Shown here: in pieces, positions 1 to 7,196 of the stretch
Layout of the letters: every line of letters begins with the position of its first letter
How positions within the stretch are numbered: the first letter of the stretch is position 1
Assembly (NCBI GenBank): GCA_025966295.1
Contig: JAOPVD010000093.1
Coordinates: 1 to 14,583, forward strand
DNA: 14,583 nt
Source of the DNA: Frankiales bacterium
Lineage (GTDB): Bacteria > Actinomycetota > Actinomycetes > Mycobacteriales > SCTD01
Direction of reading: 5' to 3'
The notes under the pieces: model-generated
Seen by the model: only the letters and a program-made list of their open reading frames with translations
Told to the model about the DNA's origin: nothing
Databases searched by the model: none
Program-made: the position numbers and the translations under genes

Positions 1-588
1 TGGGCCTGGGACCCGGCCACCGGCCGCTGGGCCGCGCGGGCCCCGCTGCCGACCGCCCGGGCCGCCGGCGTGTGCGTCGTGCTCGACGGCCGGCTGCACT
101 ACGTGGGCGGCAGGAGCCACGGCGTCGACGTCGCCGAGCACGACGTCTACGACCCCCGGACCGATCGCTGGACCACGGCCGCCCCGCTGCCGAGCGGCCG
201 CGACCACGCCGCCGGGGCGGTCCTGGACGGCGTCCTCTACGTCGCCGCCGGCCGGCCGCGCGACCTGTCCAGTGCGCTGGCCTACGACCCGCGGACCGAC
301 CGCTGGACCGCGCTGCCGCCGCTGCCGCTGGGCCGGTCCTCGGTCGCCGGCGCCGCCTTCGGTGGCCGTTTCGTGGTGCTCGGCGGCGAGCACCCGGGCG
401 AGCGGTTCGTCGACACCGAGGTCGATGCCTACGACCCGCGGACCCGCCGCTGGTCCCGGCTGCCGGACCTCCCGGCCGGTCGGCAGGGCATCGGTGCCGC
501 GGTCGTCGACGACCGGCTGTACGTGCCGGGCGGCGGTCCCACCGGCGGCGGGTCCCGGCAGAGCAGCAGCCTGCTGGTCCTCCGGTAG
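1..588 (+). CDS. Kelch-repeat beta-propeller protein, 3' part only
   Basis: The reading frame is open from base 1, so the start lies outside the window; 195 residues and the TAG stop are visible. The protein is made of about four repeats of roughly 47-50 residues. Each has a Y/W-D-P-x-T-x-R-W strand (for example YDPRTDRW twice and YDPRTRRW), then a P-L-P-x-x-R turn and a G-x-L/F-Y/V-x-x-G-G strand. This is the Kelch motif, in which each repeat forms one blade of a beta-propeller. Kelch propellers bind proteins or sugars or, rarely, carry catalysis; nothing here shows which. The last blade ends at residue ~195 without a further domain, so the propeller is C-terminal. Any signal peptide or N-terminal domain is out of view. 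It is convergent with the CoA-transferase genes and so not in their operon. The family is clear; the function is unknown. Confidence 0.85.
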   Translation, partial: WAWDPATGRWAARAPLPTARAAGVCVVLDGRLHYVGGRSHGVDVAEHDVYDPRTDRWTTAAPLPSGRDHAAGAVLDGVLYVAAGRPRDLSSALAYDPRTDRWTALPPLPLGRSSVAGAAFGGRFVVLGGEHPGERFVDTEVDAYDPRTRRWSRLPDLPAGRQGIGAAVVDDRLYVPGGGPTGGGSRQSSSLLVLR

Positions 589-599
589 CGCCGTACCGG
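582..599. terminator. Compact bidirectional stem-loop between convergent genes
   Basis: CCGGTA (582-587) and TACCGG (594-599) form a perfect 6-bp inverted repeat around a 6-nt loop, GCGCCG. The left arm contains the first two bases of the Kelch TAG stop, and the right arm ends two bases before the scoB stop triplet. The convergent transcripts have only 12 bases between stops, so a symmetric hairpin here could serve both. There is no U-run, as is common in actinomycetes. Termination itself is inferred. Confidence 0.5.
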
Positions 600-600
600 G

Positions 601-1239
601 TCAGCCGAGGGCGACCGTCACCGCAGCGCCGGTCCTGGTGCGCACCTCGTCGACGGTCACCCCGGGCGCCAGCTCGCGCAACACCAGGCCGTCGGCGGTG
701 ACGTCCAGCACCGCCAGGTCGGTGATGATGCGCTCCACGACGCCGCGGCCGGTGTAGGGCAGCGAGCACTCCTCGACGATCTTGTGGGAGCCGTCCTTCG
801 CGACGTGCTCCATGAGGACGATGACCCGCTTGGCACCGTGCACCAGGTCCATCGCGCCACCCATGCCCTTGACGAGCTTGCCCGGGACCATCCAGTTCGC
901 CAGGTCACCGCGGGCGGAGACCTGCATGGCGCCGAGGATCGCGGCGTCGACGTGCCCGCCGCGGATCATCGCGAACGACAGCGAGGAGTCGAAGAACGAC
1001 GCCCCGGGCAGGGTCGTCACGGTCTCCTTGCCGGCGTTGACGAGGTCGGGGTCAACCTCCTCCTCGTACGGGTAGCGGCCGACGCCCAAAATGCCGTTCT
1101 CGCTCTGCAGCACCAGGTGCACGCCGGCCGGCACCTGGTTGGGCACCAGCGTCGGCAGCCCGATGCCGAGGTTGACGTACTCGCCGTCGTTGAGCTCCTG
1201 CGCCGCCCGGGCCGCCATCTGTTCGCGCGTCCACGCCAT
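601..1239 (-). CDS. scoB: 3-oxoacid CoA-transferase, subunit B
   Basis: This 212-residue protein is the beta subunit of a family I CoA-transferase (succinyl-CoA:3-oxoacid type), usual length about 210-220. Such enzymes move CoA from succinyl-CoA to a 3-oxoacid such as acetoacetate or 3-oxoadipate through a glutamyl-CoA thioester. The active-site motif S-E-N-G-I-L-G is present, placing the catalytic Glu at residue 47. N-x-G-I-G-L-P-T (23-30) and the G-G-A-M-D-L motif are also conserved. The ATG overlaps the TGA of scoA by one base (TGATG) and has AGGAG 8 nt upstream, so this start is firm; the open frame beyond it is only a shadow through scoA. The two subunits are certainly partners. Which 3-oxoacid they use (acetoacetate, or 3-oxoadipate as in PcaIJ) cannot be read from sequence. 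It is the last gene of the minus-strand run. Confidence 0.93.
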   Translation of the reverse strand: MAWTREQMAARAAQELNDGEYVNLGIGLPTLVPNQVPAGVHLVLQSENGILGVGRYPYEEEVDPDLVNAGKETVTTLPGASFFDSSLSFAMIRGGHVDAAILGAMQVSARGDLANWMVPGKLVKGMGGAMDLVHGAKRVIVLMEHVAKDGSHKIVEECSLPYTGRGVVERIITDLAVLDVTADGLVLRELAPGVTVDEVRTRTGAAVTVALG

Positions 1240-2030
1240 CAGGGCGCTCCTGTCTTTTCCGGGCGCACGCTGACGGTGCGCTTCTCGATCCGCTTGTCCA
1301 CGGCCTGCTCGGGGGTGAGCTCGACCACCCGCTGCACGAACACGCCCGGCAGCTGCACGTCGTCCGGGTGGATCTCGCCGGGCTCGACGACCCGCTCGGC
1401 CTCGAGCACGGTCACCTTTCCCGCCATCGCCGCCGCCGGGTTGAAGTTGCGGGCCGCGGCGTGGAAGACCGCGTTGCCGTGCCGGTCCGCGACGGCGGCG
1501 CGCACGAAGGCGAAGTCGGTGACGATGCCCTCCTCCAGGACGAACTCGCGGCGCCGCCCGCCGAGGTCGAACTCGCGCACCTCCTTGGCCGGCGAGGCCA
1601 CGACGACGCGGCCCTCGGCGTCGTGGCGCCACGGCAGCCCGCCCTCGGCGACCAGGGTGCCGACCCCGGTCGGGGTGAAGAACGCCGCGATCCCGGCGCC
1701 GCCGGCCCGCAGCCGCTCGGCCAGGGTGCCCTGCGGGGTGAGCTCCACCTGGACCTCGCCGTTGAGGAACTGCCGGGCGAACTCCTTGTTCTCGCCGATG
1801 TAGGAGGCGATCACCCGGTCGATGCGCCCGGCGGAAAGCAGCACCCCGAGCCCGGCCCCGTCGACGCCGCAGTTGTTCGACACGATGGTGAGCCCGCTCG
1901 CACCCTGCTCCAGCAGCGCCGCGATGGTCACCCACGGGATGCCCGACAGGCCGAAGCCCCCGACCGCGATGCTGGCGCCGTCCCCGACGTCGGCGACCGC
2001 CTCGGCGGCGCTCGACACAACCTTGTCCAT
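1239..2030 (-). CDS. scoA: 3-oxoacid CoA-transferase, subunit A
   Basis: This 263-residue protein is the alpha subunit of the same family I CoA-transferase. Conserved blocks are G-G-F-G-L-S-G-I-P (24-32), S-N-N-C-G (51-55), the I-G-E-N-K-E-F stretch near residue 78, T-P-Q-G-T-L-A-E-R-L (98-107) and T-P-T-G-V-G-T (119-125). It pairs with subunit B to form the alpha2beta2 or fused-type enzyme that activates a 3-oxoacid with succinyl-CoA as donor. The ATG has an excellent AAGGAG 5 nt upstream and overlaps the TAA of the exporter gene by one base (TAATG), so the gene is both coupled and independently well initiated. It is an otherwise ordinary cytosolic enzyme. Its place at the end of an amino-acid uptake and oxidation run suggests it handles the end product of that pathway; this is inferred. 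Confidence 0.93.
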   Translation of the reverse strand: MDKVVSSAAEAVADVGDGASIAVGGFGLSGIPWVTIAALLEQGASGLTIVSNNCGVDGAGLGVLLSAGRIDRVIASYIGENKEFARQFLNGEVQVELTPQGTLAERLRAGGAGIAAFFTPTGVGTLVAEGGLPWRHDAEGRVVVASPAKEVREFDLGGRRREFVLEEGIVTDFAFVRAAVADRHGNAVFHAAARNFNPAAAMAGKVTVLEAERVVEPGEIHPDDVQLPGVFVQRVVELTPEQAVDKRIEKRTVSVRPEKTGAP

Positions 2031-2950
2031 TAGTTCTCCTTCACACTGAGCACGGCGGGGGGCACGGCGTCGACGGACGGCGCCTCGGACTCCCCCCGGA
2101 CGATGAACCCGACCCCGGCGAGGACGAGGGCGCCACCGAGCACGACGGCGCGGGTCGGTGACTGGTCGAGCACCAACCAGGCCAGGGCCACCGCCACCAC
2201 CGGGTTGACGTAGGCGAACGTCGACACCAGCGACAGCGACGCGACCGACAGCAGCCAGGCGTAGGCGGCGTACGCCAGGACCGTCGGGATCAGCACCAGG
2301 TAGCCGAACGCCAGCCAGGTGCCGGCCGAGAAGTGGGTGAGGTCGGCCACCGACAGCCGCTCCCCCGCCAGCACCCCGGCGAGGGTCATGCCCAGCGAGG
2401 CACCGGCCACCGTGTAGGTGGCCATCACCAACGGGTTCGACGGCGTCGCCACCCGGGTCGGCACCCAGGCGAACAGCGCCCACGCGCCGCTGCCGAGCAC
2501 GACGACGGCCGACCACAGCACGGCCTCAGCCGGGGACGCGTCCTGGGCGCCCGAGGCACCGGGTGCCAGCAGCAGGCACAGGCCCAGCAGGCCGAGGGCG
2601 GCGCCTGCCAGGGTGCGGCGCGACCGGCGCTCGCCCTCCAGCAGCCGGATCAGCTCAACCCACATCGGGACCGAGGCGGCGAGCAGCGCGACGGTGCCGG
2701 ACGGCAGGTGCCGCAGCGCCAGCACCACCGGCACCGTCATCCCGGCGATCATGCCGGCGCCCACGACGACGGCGGCTGTGCGCTCGCGCGCCGGCACGCC
2801 GAGGCCGGACGGGCGCCGGGTGAGGGTCAGCAGGAGCGCCAGCAGCAGGGCGGCCAGGCCGAAGCGGAGGCCGTTGGCGGTGAGGGTCGGCATCCGCTCG
2901 CCGATCTCGGCGAGCACCAGGAACAGCGATCCCCAGGCGAGGTAGAGCAC
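2030..2950 (-). CDS. EamA/DMT-family membrane transporter
   Basis: From the first conventional start (GTG at 2950) this gives 306 residues of mostly hydrophobic sequence. It has the two-fold EamA repeat of the drug/metabolite transporter superfamily, normally ten membrane helices. Recognisable parts are the first-helix L-A-W-G-S motif, the R-F-G-L-A-A-L second helix, the P-S-G-T-V-A-L-L-A-A-S-V-P helix closing repeat one, and Y-V-N-P-V-V-A-V near residue 245 in repeat two. Family members export amino acids, nucleosides or other metabolites; the substrate is unknown. With the GTG start the first helix is cut in half and there is no ribosome site. The frame extends upstream to a CTG at 2989 with GGAAGG 6 nt before it, which would restore the helix and give 319 residues. 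It lies 72 nt (counted from the CTG) after the binding-protein gene and overlaps scoA by one base. Confidence 0.88.
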   Translation of the reverse strand: MLYLAWGSLFLVLAEIGERMPTLTANGLRFGLAALLLALLLTLTRRPSGLGVPARERTAAVVVGAGMIAGMTVPVVLALRHLPSGTVALLAASVPMWVELIRLLEGERRSRRTLAGAALGLLGLCLLLAPGASGAQDASPAEAVLWSAVVVLGSGAWALFAWVPTRVATPSNPLVMATYTVAGASLGMTLAGVLAGERLSVADLTHFSAGTWLAFGYLVLIPTVLAYAAYAWLLSVASLSLVSTFAYVNPVVAVALAWLVLDQSPTRAVVLGGALVLAGVGFIVRGESEAPSVDAVPPAVLSVKEN

Positions 2951-2986
2951 GGACAGGGCAAGGGCGACGTTGCCCCTGGTGGGCTT

Positions 2987-3001
2987 CAGGACGTTCCTTC
3001 C
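2987..3001 (-). other. Probable CTG initiation site with Shine-Dalgarno for the EamA gene
   Basis: On the minus strand GGAAGG (3001-2996), a 6-nt spacer and CTG (2989-2987) lie in frame with the exporter. The codons between CTG and GTG encode KPTRGNVALALS, which completes a normal EamA first helix running into VLYLAWGS. No ATG, GTG or TTG exists in frame between this point and the upstream in-frame stop near 3064. CTG initiation is rare, so it remains a proposal. Confidence 0.5.
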
Positions 3002-3013
3002 AGCGGGGGAACG

Positions 3014-3059
3014 GACAGCGGCCCACGCCCTGATGGGGGTCAGGACGTGGACCGCCGCC
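3014..3059 (-). terminator. Strong 20-bp stem-loop after the binding-protein gene
   Basis: In the minus-strand transcript, bases 3059-3040 pair with 3033-3014 without a gap: 16 Watson-Crick and 4 G-U pairs around the 6-nt loop CCCCCA. It begins two bases after the binding-protein stop codon. The four G-U pairs would be A-C mismatches in the opposite transcript, so the structure belongs to this strand. No U-run follows. It may be an intrinsic-like partial terminator, or a 3' stabiliser that raises binding-protein mRNA above its neighbours. Confidence 0.7.
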
Positions 3060-3061
3060 GG

Positions 3062-3922
3062 TCACGGGGAACTCAGATCGACGACGCGCGGGTTCCCGAC
3101 CTCGGCAGCCGACGCCGGCAGGCCGTTGCTCTCGAGGATCGAGGCCAGCTTGCCGTTGTCGCGCAGGCCCTTGAGGCTGGCGTTGACGGCCGTCGCGAGC
3201 TCGGCGTTCTTCGGGTTCAGCAGGAAGCTGGTCTGGGTCGGGTTGAGGGTGGCCGGCATGCGCGGGTCCTTCTCCAGCACCTTCACCTGGTAGTCGGTGC
3301 CCTTGGTCGCCTGGGCAGCCGCGCCGTAGCCGTCGAGCCCGATGTCGAGACGGCCGGCCTTGACGTCCTGGAACAGGTTGACCGAGTCGGCGTAGGTGCG
3401 CGCCTTGTTGCCGGCGAGCTTCTTCATCTCCTCCACCCAGAGGTAGCCCTCGACGGTGCCGACGCGCTTGCCCAGCAGGCCGTCAACGGTCGAGATGCCC
3501 TCCTTGGACTCCACCGCGAGCTGGTCGAGGTAGACCGGGTCGCTCAACGTGACGACCTTGGCGCGCTTCTCGGTGCGGTAGAAGCCCCCGATGGCCACGT
3601 CGGCGCGACCGGTGCTCACGGCCGGCACGGCGGTGGCGTAGGTGTACGGCGCGAACTCGAGGGTCAGGCACTCCGCCGTCGCAAACTCCTTCAGCAGCTC
3701 GCTGTCGATGCCGGCCAGCTTGCCGTCCTTGGAGTACGAGTACGGCGGCGTGTCGGTCAGGGCGACGGTCAGGACGCCCTTCTTGACGGTGCTGAACGTG
3801 TGCGCCGGCTTGCAGTCGGAGGACCCCGCGCTGGTGGACGAGGAGTCGGAGGAGCCGCACGCGGTGAGTGCGAACAGGACGCCGAGCCCAGCGATGGCGG
3901 CGGGAATGCGGTGGCGGATCAC
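3062..3922 (-). CDS. Polar amino acid ABC transporter substrate-binding lipoprotein
   Basis: This 286-residue lipoprotein has a signal peptide with the basic start MIRHR, a hydrophobic core and lipobox L-T-A-C. Cys22 would be lipidated and the protein anchored outside the membrane. A Ser/Thr-rich linker (to ~36) is followed by a family 3 solute-binding domain. K-K-G-V-L-T-V-A-L begins it at ~47; G-I-D-S-E-L-L-K-E-F is at 71-80; T-E-K-R-A-K and S-D-P-V-Y follow, with Arg120 as the usual alpha-carboxylate ligand. G-L-D-G-Y (195-199) holds Asp197, the expected amino-group ligand in lobe two. The Arg/Asp pair argues for an amino acid or imino acid ligand; its side chain is unknown. Cys37 and Cys85 could form a disulfide. 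The start is GTG with AAGGAG 4 nt upstream. It stands 64 nt after the second permease, with its own ribosome site and hairpins on both sides, consistent with expression above the rest of the transporter. Confidence 0.93.
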   Translation of the reverse strand: MIRHRIPAAIAGLGVLFALTACGSSDSSSTSAGSSDCKPAHTFSTVKKGVLTVALTDTPPYSYSKDGKLAGIDSELLKEFATAECLTLEFAPYTYATAVPAVSTGRADVAIGGFYRTEKRAKVVTLSDPVYLDQLAVESKEGISTVDGLLGKRVGTVEGYLWVEEMKKLAGNKARTYADSVNLFQDVKAGRLDIGLDGYGAAAQATKGTDYQVKVLEKDPRMPATLNPTQTSFLLNPKNAELATAVNASLKGLRDNGKLASILESNGLPASAAEVGNPRVVDLSSP

Positions 3923-3944
3923 AGATCTCCTTGAGGTGAGGGCA

Positions 3945-3964
3945 CGGCAGCCGAACGGCCGCCG
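3945..3964 (-). other. Stem-loop between the second permease and the binding-protein gene
   Basis: An 8-bp stem (3945-3952 with 3957-3964) closes a GAAC/GTTC tetraloop; in the minus-strand RNA one pair is G-U and the rest are Watson-Crick. It sits in the 64-nt gap, about 22 nt before the binding-protein start and upstream of its ribosome site. It could be a processing or stability element. No U-run follows, so a terminator is less likely. Confidence 0.4.
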
Positions 3965-3986
3965 CTGGTGAGCGGGCCGGGCGGCG

Positions 3987-4646
3987 CTAGAGGTGCCGAC
4001 CCATGCGGCGTTCGAGCAGCCGGGTGATCGACCCGGCCGGCAGGACGACGGCGAGGTAGACGAGGCCGGCCAGGACCAGCACGTCGAGGTAGCGGAAGGT
4101 GGCGGCGCCGATCGAGTACGCCTGGCCCAGCAGCTCCGGCACCGCGATGGTGAAGGTGAGCGACGTGGCCTGGAAGATCTGGATCGAGAAGCCGAGCAGC
4201 GCCGGGATGGCTACCCGGACGCCCTGCGGGATGACGACGTACCGCAGGCTGTCGCGGTGCGACATGCCGAGCGCGGCAGCCGCCTCCACCTCACCGGCCG
4301 GCACGGCCTGCAGCCCGGCGCGCAGGATCTCGCTGGTGTACGCCGCGGTCGTGAGAGCCAGCGCCGCGGTGGCTGCCAGGAACGGACCGAACGTCAGCCC
4401 GGCCGACGGCAGCCCGAAGTAGACGAGCTGCAGCACCACCAGCGCGGGCATGCCCCGGCCGATCTCGACGAGCACGATCGCGACGGCCTTCACCACCCGC
4501 GAGCGGCCCGACATCAGCAGGGCCAGCAGCAGGCCGCCGGGGATCCCGATGGCGAGGCTGCCGCCGGTCAGCTGGAGGCTGGTCCAGAGCCCGTCGAGCA
4601 GCGCCGGGGTCCACTCGACCCAGGACGAGAGCAGCGAGTCGTTCAT
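3987..4646 (-). CDS. Polar amino acid ABC transporter permease (second)
   Basis: This 219-residue integral membrane protein is a HisM/GlnP-type permease with about five membrane helices. The coupling-helix EAA loop reads E-A-A-A-A-L-G-M (~132-139) followed by I-P-Q-G-V-R-V-A-I-P, which docks on the ATPase. E-I-G-R-G-M-P-A-L-V (~66-75) is the R-G-x-P-x-x-V signature of the family. The ATG at 4646 overlaps the preceding permease stop by 4 nt (ATGA), with GGTGG 4 nt upstream; the longer open frame beyond it is a shadow through the first permease. It forms a heterodimer with the first permease in the import complex. The family call is sure; the ligand is not. Confidence 0.92.
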   Translation of the reverse strand: MNDSLLSSWVEWTPALLDGLWTSLQLTGGSLAIGIPGGLLLALLMSGRSRVVKAVAIVLVEIGRGMPALVVLQLVYFGLPSAGLTFGPFLAATAALALTTAAYTSEILRAGLQAVPAGEVEAAAALGMSHRDSLRYVVIPQGVRVAIPALLGFSIQIFQATSLTFTIAVPELLGQAYSIGAATFRYLDVLVLAGLVYLAVVLPAGSITRLLERRMGRHL

Positions 4647-5281
4647 CGGGCCACCCGCGCACGCAGCTTGGCGTCCATGGTCCGGGACAGCCAGGCCAGC
4701 GGGCCGCTGAGGACGATGTAGACCAGCGCCGCCAGCAGGAACGGCGTCAGCCCGGAGCTGGTCGAGCGGGCGTCCTGGCTGGCGCGGGCCATGATGTCGG
4801 TCACGCCGATCGTGGAGACCACGGAGGAGTCCTTCAGCAGCCCGATCGCGTACGTCGTGGCCCCCGGCAGCGCGACCCGGAAGGCCTGTGGCCCGATGAC
4901 CCGCGTCATGGCGTCGGCCCGGCCCATGCCGAGCGCGGACGCGGCCTCCCACTGGCCCTTGTGCACCGCCGTCAGCCCACCGCGGTAGATCTCCGCGAGG
5001 TAGCCGGCGGAGATCAGGCCCAGGCCGAGGACGGCCGCCTGGAACGGGCCGAGGCGCAGCACCTTGTCGCCGAGGCCGAAGAAGATGATGAACAGCCACA
5101 CGATCGGCGGGATGCCGCGCAGCACGTCGATCGCCAGACGTGCGGCCCAGCGCAGCGGCGCGACCCGGGAGCGCCGGGCGGCCGCCAACGGCACCGCCAG
5201 GACGGCACCGATGGCCAGCGCCGCCAGCATCACGGCCAGTGTCCAGGGGACACCGAGCAGCACGGCGTGCAGGTGCGACAT
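4643..5281 (-). CDS. Polar amino acid ABC transporter permease (first)
   Basis: This 212-residue integral membrane protein is of the same HisQ/M family as its neighbour. L-R-G-I-P-P-I-V (~54-61) is the family signature. W-E-A-A-S-A-L-G-M (~111-119) with P-Q-A-F-R-V-A-L-P is the EAA loop contacting the ATPase, and the C-terminus is basic, as usual on the cytosolic side. The ATG shares one base with the ATPase stop (TGATG), and only a weak ribosome site precedes it, so translation probably depends on coupling. The two permeases are clearly diverged, implying an old heterodimer rather than a recent duplication. Confidence 0.92.
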   Translation of the reverse strand: MSHLHAVLLGVPWTLAVMLAALAIGAVLAVPLAAARRSRVAPLRWAARLAIDVLRGIPPIVWLFIIFFGLGDKVLRLGPFQAAVLGLGLISAGYLAEIYRGGLTAVHKGQWEAASALGMGRADAMTRVIGPQAFRVALPGATTYAIGLLKDSSVVSTIGVTDIMARASQDARSTSSGLTPFLLAALVYIVLSGPLAWLSRTMDAKLRARVAR

Positions 5282-6045
5282 CAGCGGTCCATCACCGCGC
5301 GCAGGAACTTCTTCGTGCGCTCGACGGTGGGGGCGGTGAGCACGACGCTCGGCGGCCCCTGCTCGATGATGGCCCCGTCGGCCATGACGACGACCCGGTC
5401 CGCCACGTCGGCGGCGAACTGGATCTCGTGCGTGACCACGACCATCGTCATGCCGTCGGCGGCCAGCTCGCGCATGACGGCGAGCACCTCGAGGCCGAGC
5501 TCGGGGTCGAGGGCCGAGGTGGGCTCGTCGAACAGCATCACCTGCGGGTCCAGGGCCAGCGCACGGGCGATCGCCACCCGCTGCTGCTGGCCGCCGGAGC
5601 AGCGCGACGGGTACGACGCGCCCTTGTCCGCCAGGCCGACCCGCTCCAGCAGCTGCAGCGACCGGGCGTCGGCCTCCTTGCGGCTGCGGCCCAGTACCCG
5701 CTCCTGCGGCAGCGAGATGTTGCGCAGCACGGTCAGGTGCGGGAACAGGTTGAACGACTGGAAGACCATGCCGACGCCACGGCGGAGCTTCGCGAGCTCG
5801 GCGGCGGACACGCCGCCCTGGGGCTCGACGGCCTGGCCGAGCACCTCGATGCGGCCGGCCTCCGGGCGTTCGAGCAGGTTGATGCAGCGCAGCAGCGTGC
5901 TCTTGCCGGAGCCGCTCGGGCCGATGATGGCGACCACTTCCCCGGCCGGCACCTCCAGCGAGACGTCCCGCACCGCGACGTGGTCGCCGAACTCCTTGCG
6001 GATGCCGCGCAGCGACACCACGGAGGTGCCCGTCGTGAGGGTCAT
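5281..6045 (-). CDS. Polar amino acid ABC transporter ATP-binding protein
   Basis: This 254-residue cytosolic ATPase is of the GlnQ/HisP type, at the usual length. Walker A is G-P-S-G-S-G-K-S-T (42-50) and the Q-loop glutamine is Gln96 in V-F-Q-S-F-N-L-F-P-H. Walker B is M-L-F-D-E-P-T-S-A-L-D-P-E (170-182), with Asp173 and catalytic Glu174. The H-loop is His206 in V-T-H-E. The ABC signature reads C-S-G-G-Q (149-153) where L-S-G-G-Q is usual; the Cys is a mild oddity unlikely to abolish function. The ATG at 6045 has GGAG 8 nt upstream and overlaps the aminomutase-like gene by 4 nt (ATGA). Frame-open sequence upstream is a shadow through that gene. It powers the importer formed by the next three genes. 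Confidence 0.95.
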   Translation of the reverse strand: MTLTTGTSVVSLRGIRKEFGDHVAVRDVSLEVPAGEVVAIIGPSGSGKSTLLRCINLLERPEAGRIEVLGQAVEPQGGVSAAELAKLRRGVGMVFQSFNLFPHLTVLRNISLPQERVLGRSRKEADARSLQLLERVGLADKGASYPSRCSGGQQQRVAIARALALDPQVMLFDEPTSALDPELGLEVLAVMRELAADGMTMVVVTHEIQFAADVADRVVVMADGAIIEQGPPSVVLTAPTVERTKKFLRAVMDR

Positions 6046-7196
6046 GCCGACATCTCCAGGGCGTCGAGGACTGCGTCGTGAACTGCGTCGACGTCGGCGT
6101 CGTCCATCGCCGTCGACAGGGCCATCAGCCCGTTGGTGCCGACGAGGACACCGCGCTCGTACAGCCGCCACCACGCCGGCTCGGCGTCGGCGAGCAGCAG
6201 CCGGACCAGCGAGCCGGAGCCGCTGACCTTGACGCCGCGCTCCTGCAGCCGGGTGCGCAGCCCGTCGCCGCGCGCGTTGAGGGCGTCCAGCGCCGCCTGG
6301 TTGAACATCCGCAGGGCGGCCGCGCCGGTCCGCATCGTGACCGGGTTGGCGCTGAAGGTGCCGCCCCAGCTGACGGTGCCCTGCCCGAGCGGGCTGAAGG
6401 CGTCCAGCACCTCGCGCCGGCCGCCGACGCCGCCGGCCGGGAAGCCGCCACCGATGATCTTGCCGACGGTGGTCATGTCCGGCACCACGCCGTACTGCCG
6501 CTGCAGGCCGCCCAGCCCCAGCCGGAGCGTGATGACCTCGTCGATGACGAGCAGCGCGCCGTGCTTGGTCGTCTCCGCGCGCACCAGGTCGACGAAGGGC
6601 TGCGCGGCCGGGCGCAGCCCGGCTCGGTTCGGCATCAGGTCGATGAGGACGGCGGCCACGGTCGAGCCGTGCAGCCGCATGGCCTCCCGGAACGCCGGCT
6701 CGTCGCCCTGCGGCAGCGTCAGCACGCTGTCCTTGACGTCGCCCGGCACGCCGGGGGCGGACACGTCGACCACGGCGTCGTAGGTGCCGTGGTAGCTGCC
6801 GGAGAACCGCACGATGAGGTCGCGGCCGGTGTAGGCGCGGGCACCGCGCACCGCCATCATCACGGCCTCGGTCCCGGAGTTGCAGAACCGCCAGCTCGGC
6901 AGCCCGGTCCGGTCCCGCAGCAGCTCGGCGAACGCGACCTCGGACTCGGTCGGCAGGCCGAACGCGGAGCCCTCGGCGACCGCGGCCTGGGCGACCGAGA
7001 CCAGCTCGGGGTGCGCATGGCCGTGCAGCAGCGCCGTGTAGTTGTTGTTGCAGTCGATGACCTCGTGGCCCTGGGCGTCGACGACCCGGCAGCCGACACC
7101 CTTCACGGCGTACGGCGGGTGCGGGCTGACGAACAGGGTGCTGCGGGTGTTGCCGCCCGGCATCACCTGCCGCGCCCGGTCACGCAGTGCGGTCAT
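6042..7196 (-). CDS. Class III PLP enzyme, glutamate-1-semialdehyde aminomutase-like
   Basis: This 384-residue fold-type I PLP enzyme belongs to the class III aminotransferase family and is closest in look to glutamate-1-semialdehyde 2,1-aminomutase (HemL). The Schiff-base lysine is Lys246 in T-T-V-G-K-I-I-G-G-G-F-P. Asp219 in I-D-E-V contacts the PLP nitrogen. S-G-T-E (107-110) and Y-H-G (135-137) bind the cofactor, and G-G-T-F-S-A-N-P (278-285) closes the site. It is some 40 residues shorter than typical HemL and lacks any haem-gene neighbour, so haem synthesis is unlikely. In this setting an omega-aminotransferase, aminomutase or PLP-dependent lyase of amino acid catabolism fits better. 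The TGA of the aldehyde dehydrogenase overlaps its ATG by 4 nt, and the upstream ribosome site is weak, so it is coupled. The fold and cofactor chemistry are well supported; the reaction is not known. Confidence 0.88.
   Translation of the reverse strand: MTALRDRARQVMPGGNTRSTLFVSPHPPYAVKGVGCRVVDAQGHEVIDCNNNYTALLHGHAHPELVSVAQAAVAEGSAFGLPTESEVAFAELLRDRTGLPSWRFCNSGTEAVMMAVRGARAYTGRDLIVRFSGSYHGTYDAVVDVSAPGVPGDVKDSVLTLPQGDEPAFREAMRLHGSTVAAVLIDLMPNRAGLRPAAQPFVDLVRAETTKHGALLVIDEVITLRLGLGGLQRQYGVVPDMTTVGKIIGGGFPAGGVGGRREVLDAFSPLGQGTVSWGGTFSANPVTMRTGAAALRMFNQAALDALNARGDGLRTRLQERGVKVSGSGSLVRLLLADAEPAWWRLYERGVLVGTNGLMALSTAMDDADVDAVHDAVLDALEMSA

Noticed and set aside
601..1935. A 444-residue fusion reading through scoB and an upstream extension
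   Set aside because: The extension lies out of frame over scoA and is low complexity; the ATG at 1239 has a good ribosome site and overlaps the scoA stop, as usual for this subunit pair.
2333..3934. 533-residue plus-strand open frame antisense to the exporter and binding-protein genes
   Set aside because: Low-complexity Gly/Arg/Gln/His-rich translation with no domain, typical of the reverse frame of GC-rich genes; the minus-strand genes beneath have clear motifs.
3965..3986. GC-rich repeat just after the second permease considered as a terminator
   Set aside because: The 6-bp GCC-rich pairing with a long loop is expected by chance at this GC content, and the 3945-3964 hairpin competes for the same bases.
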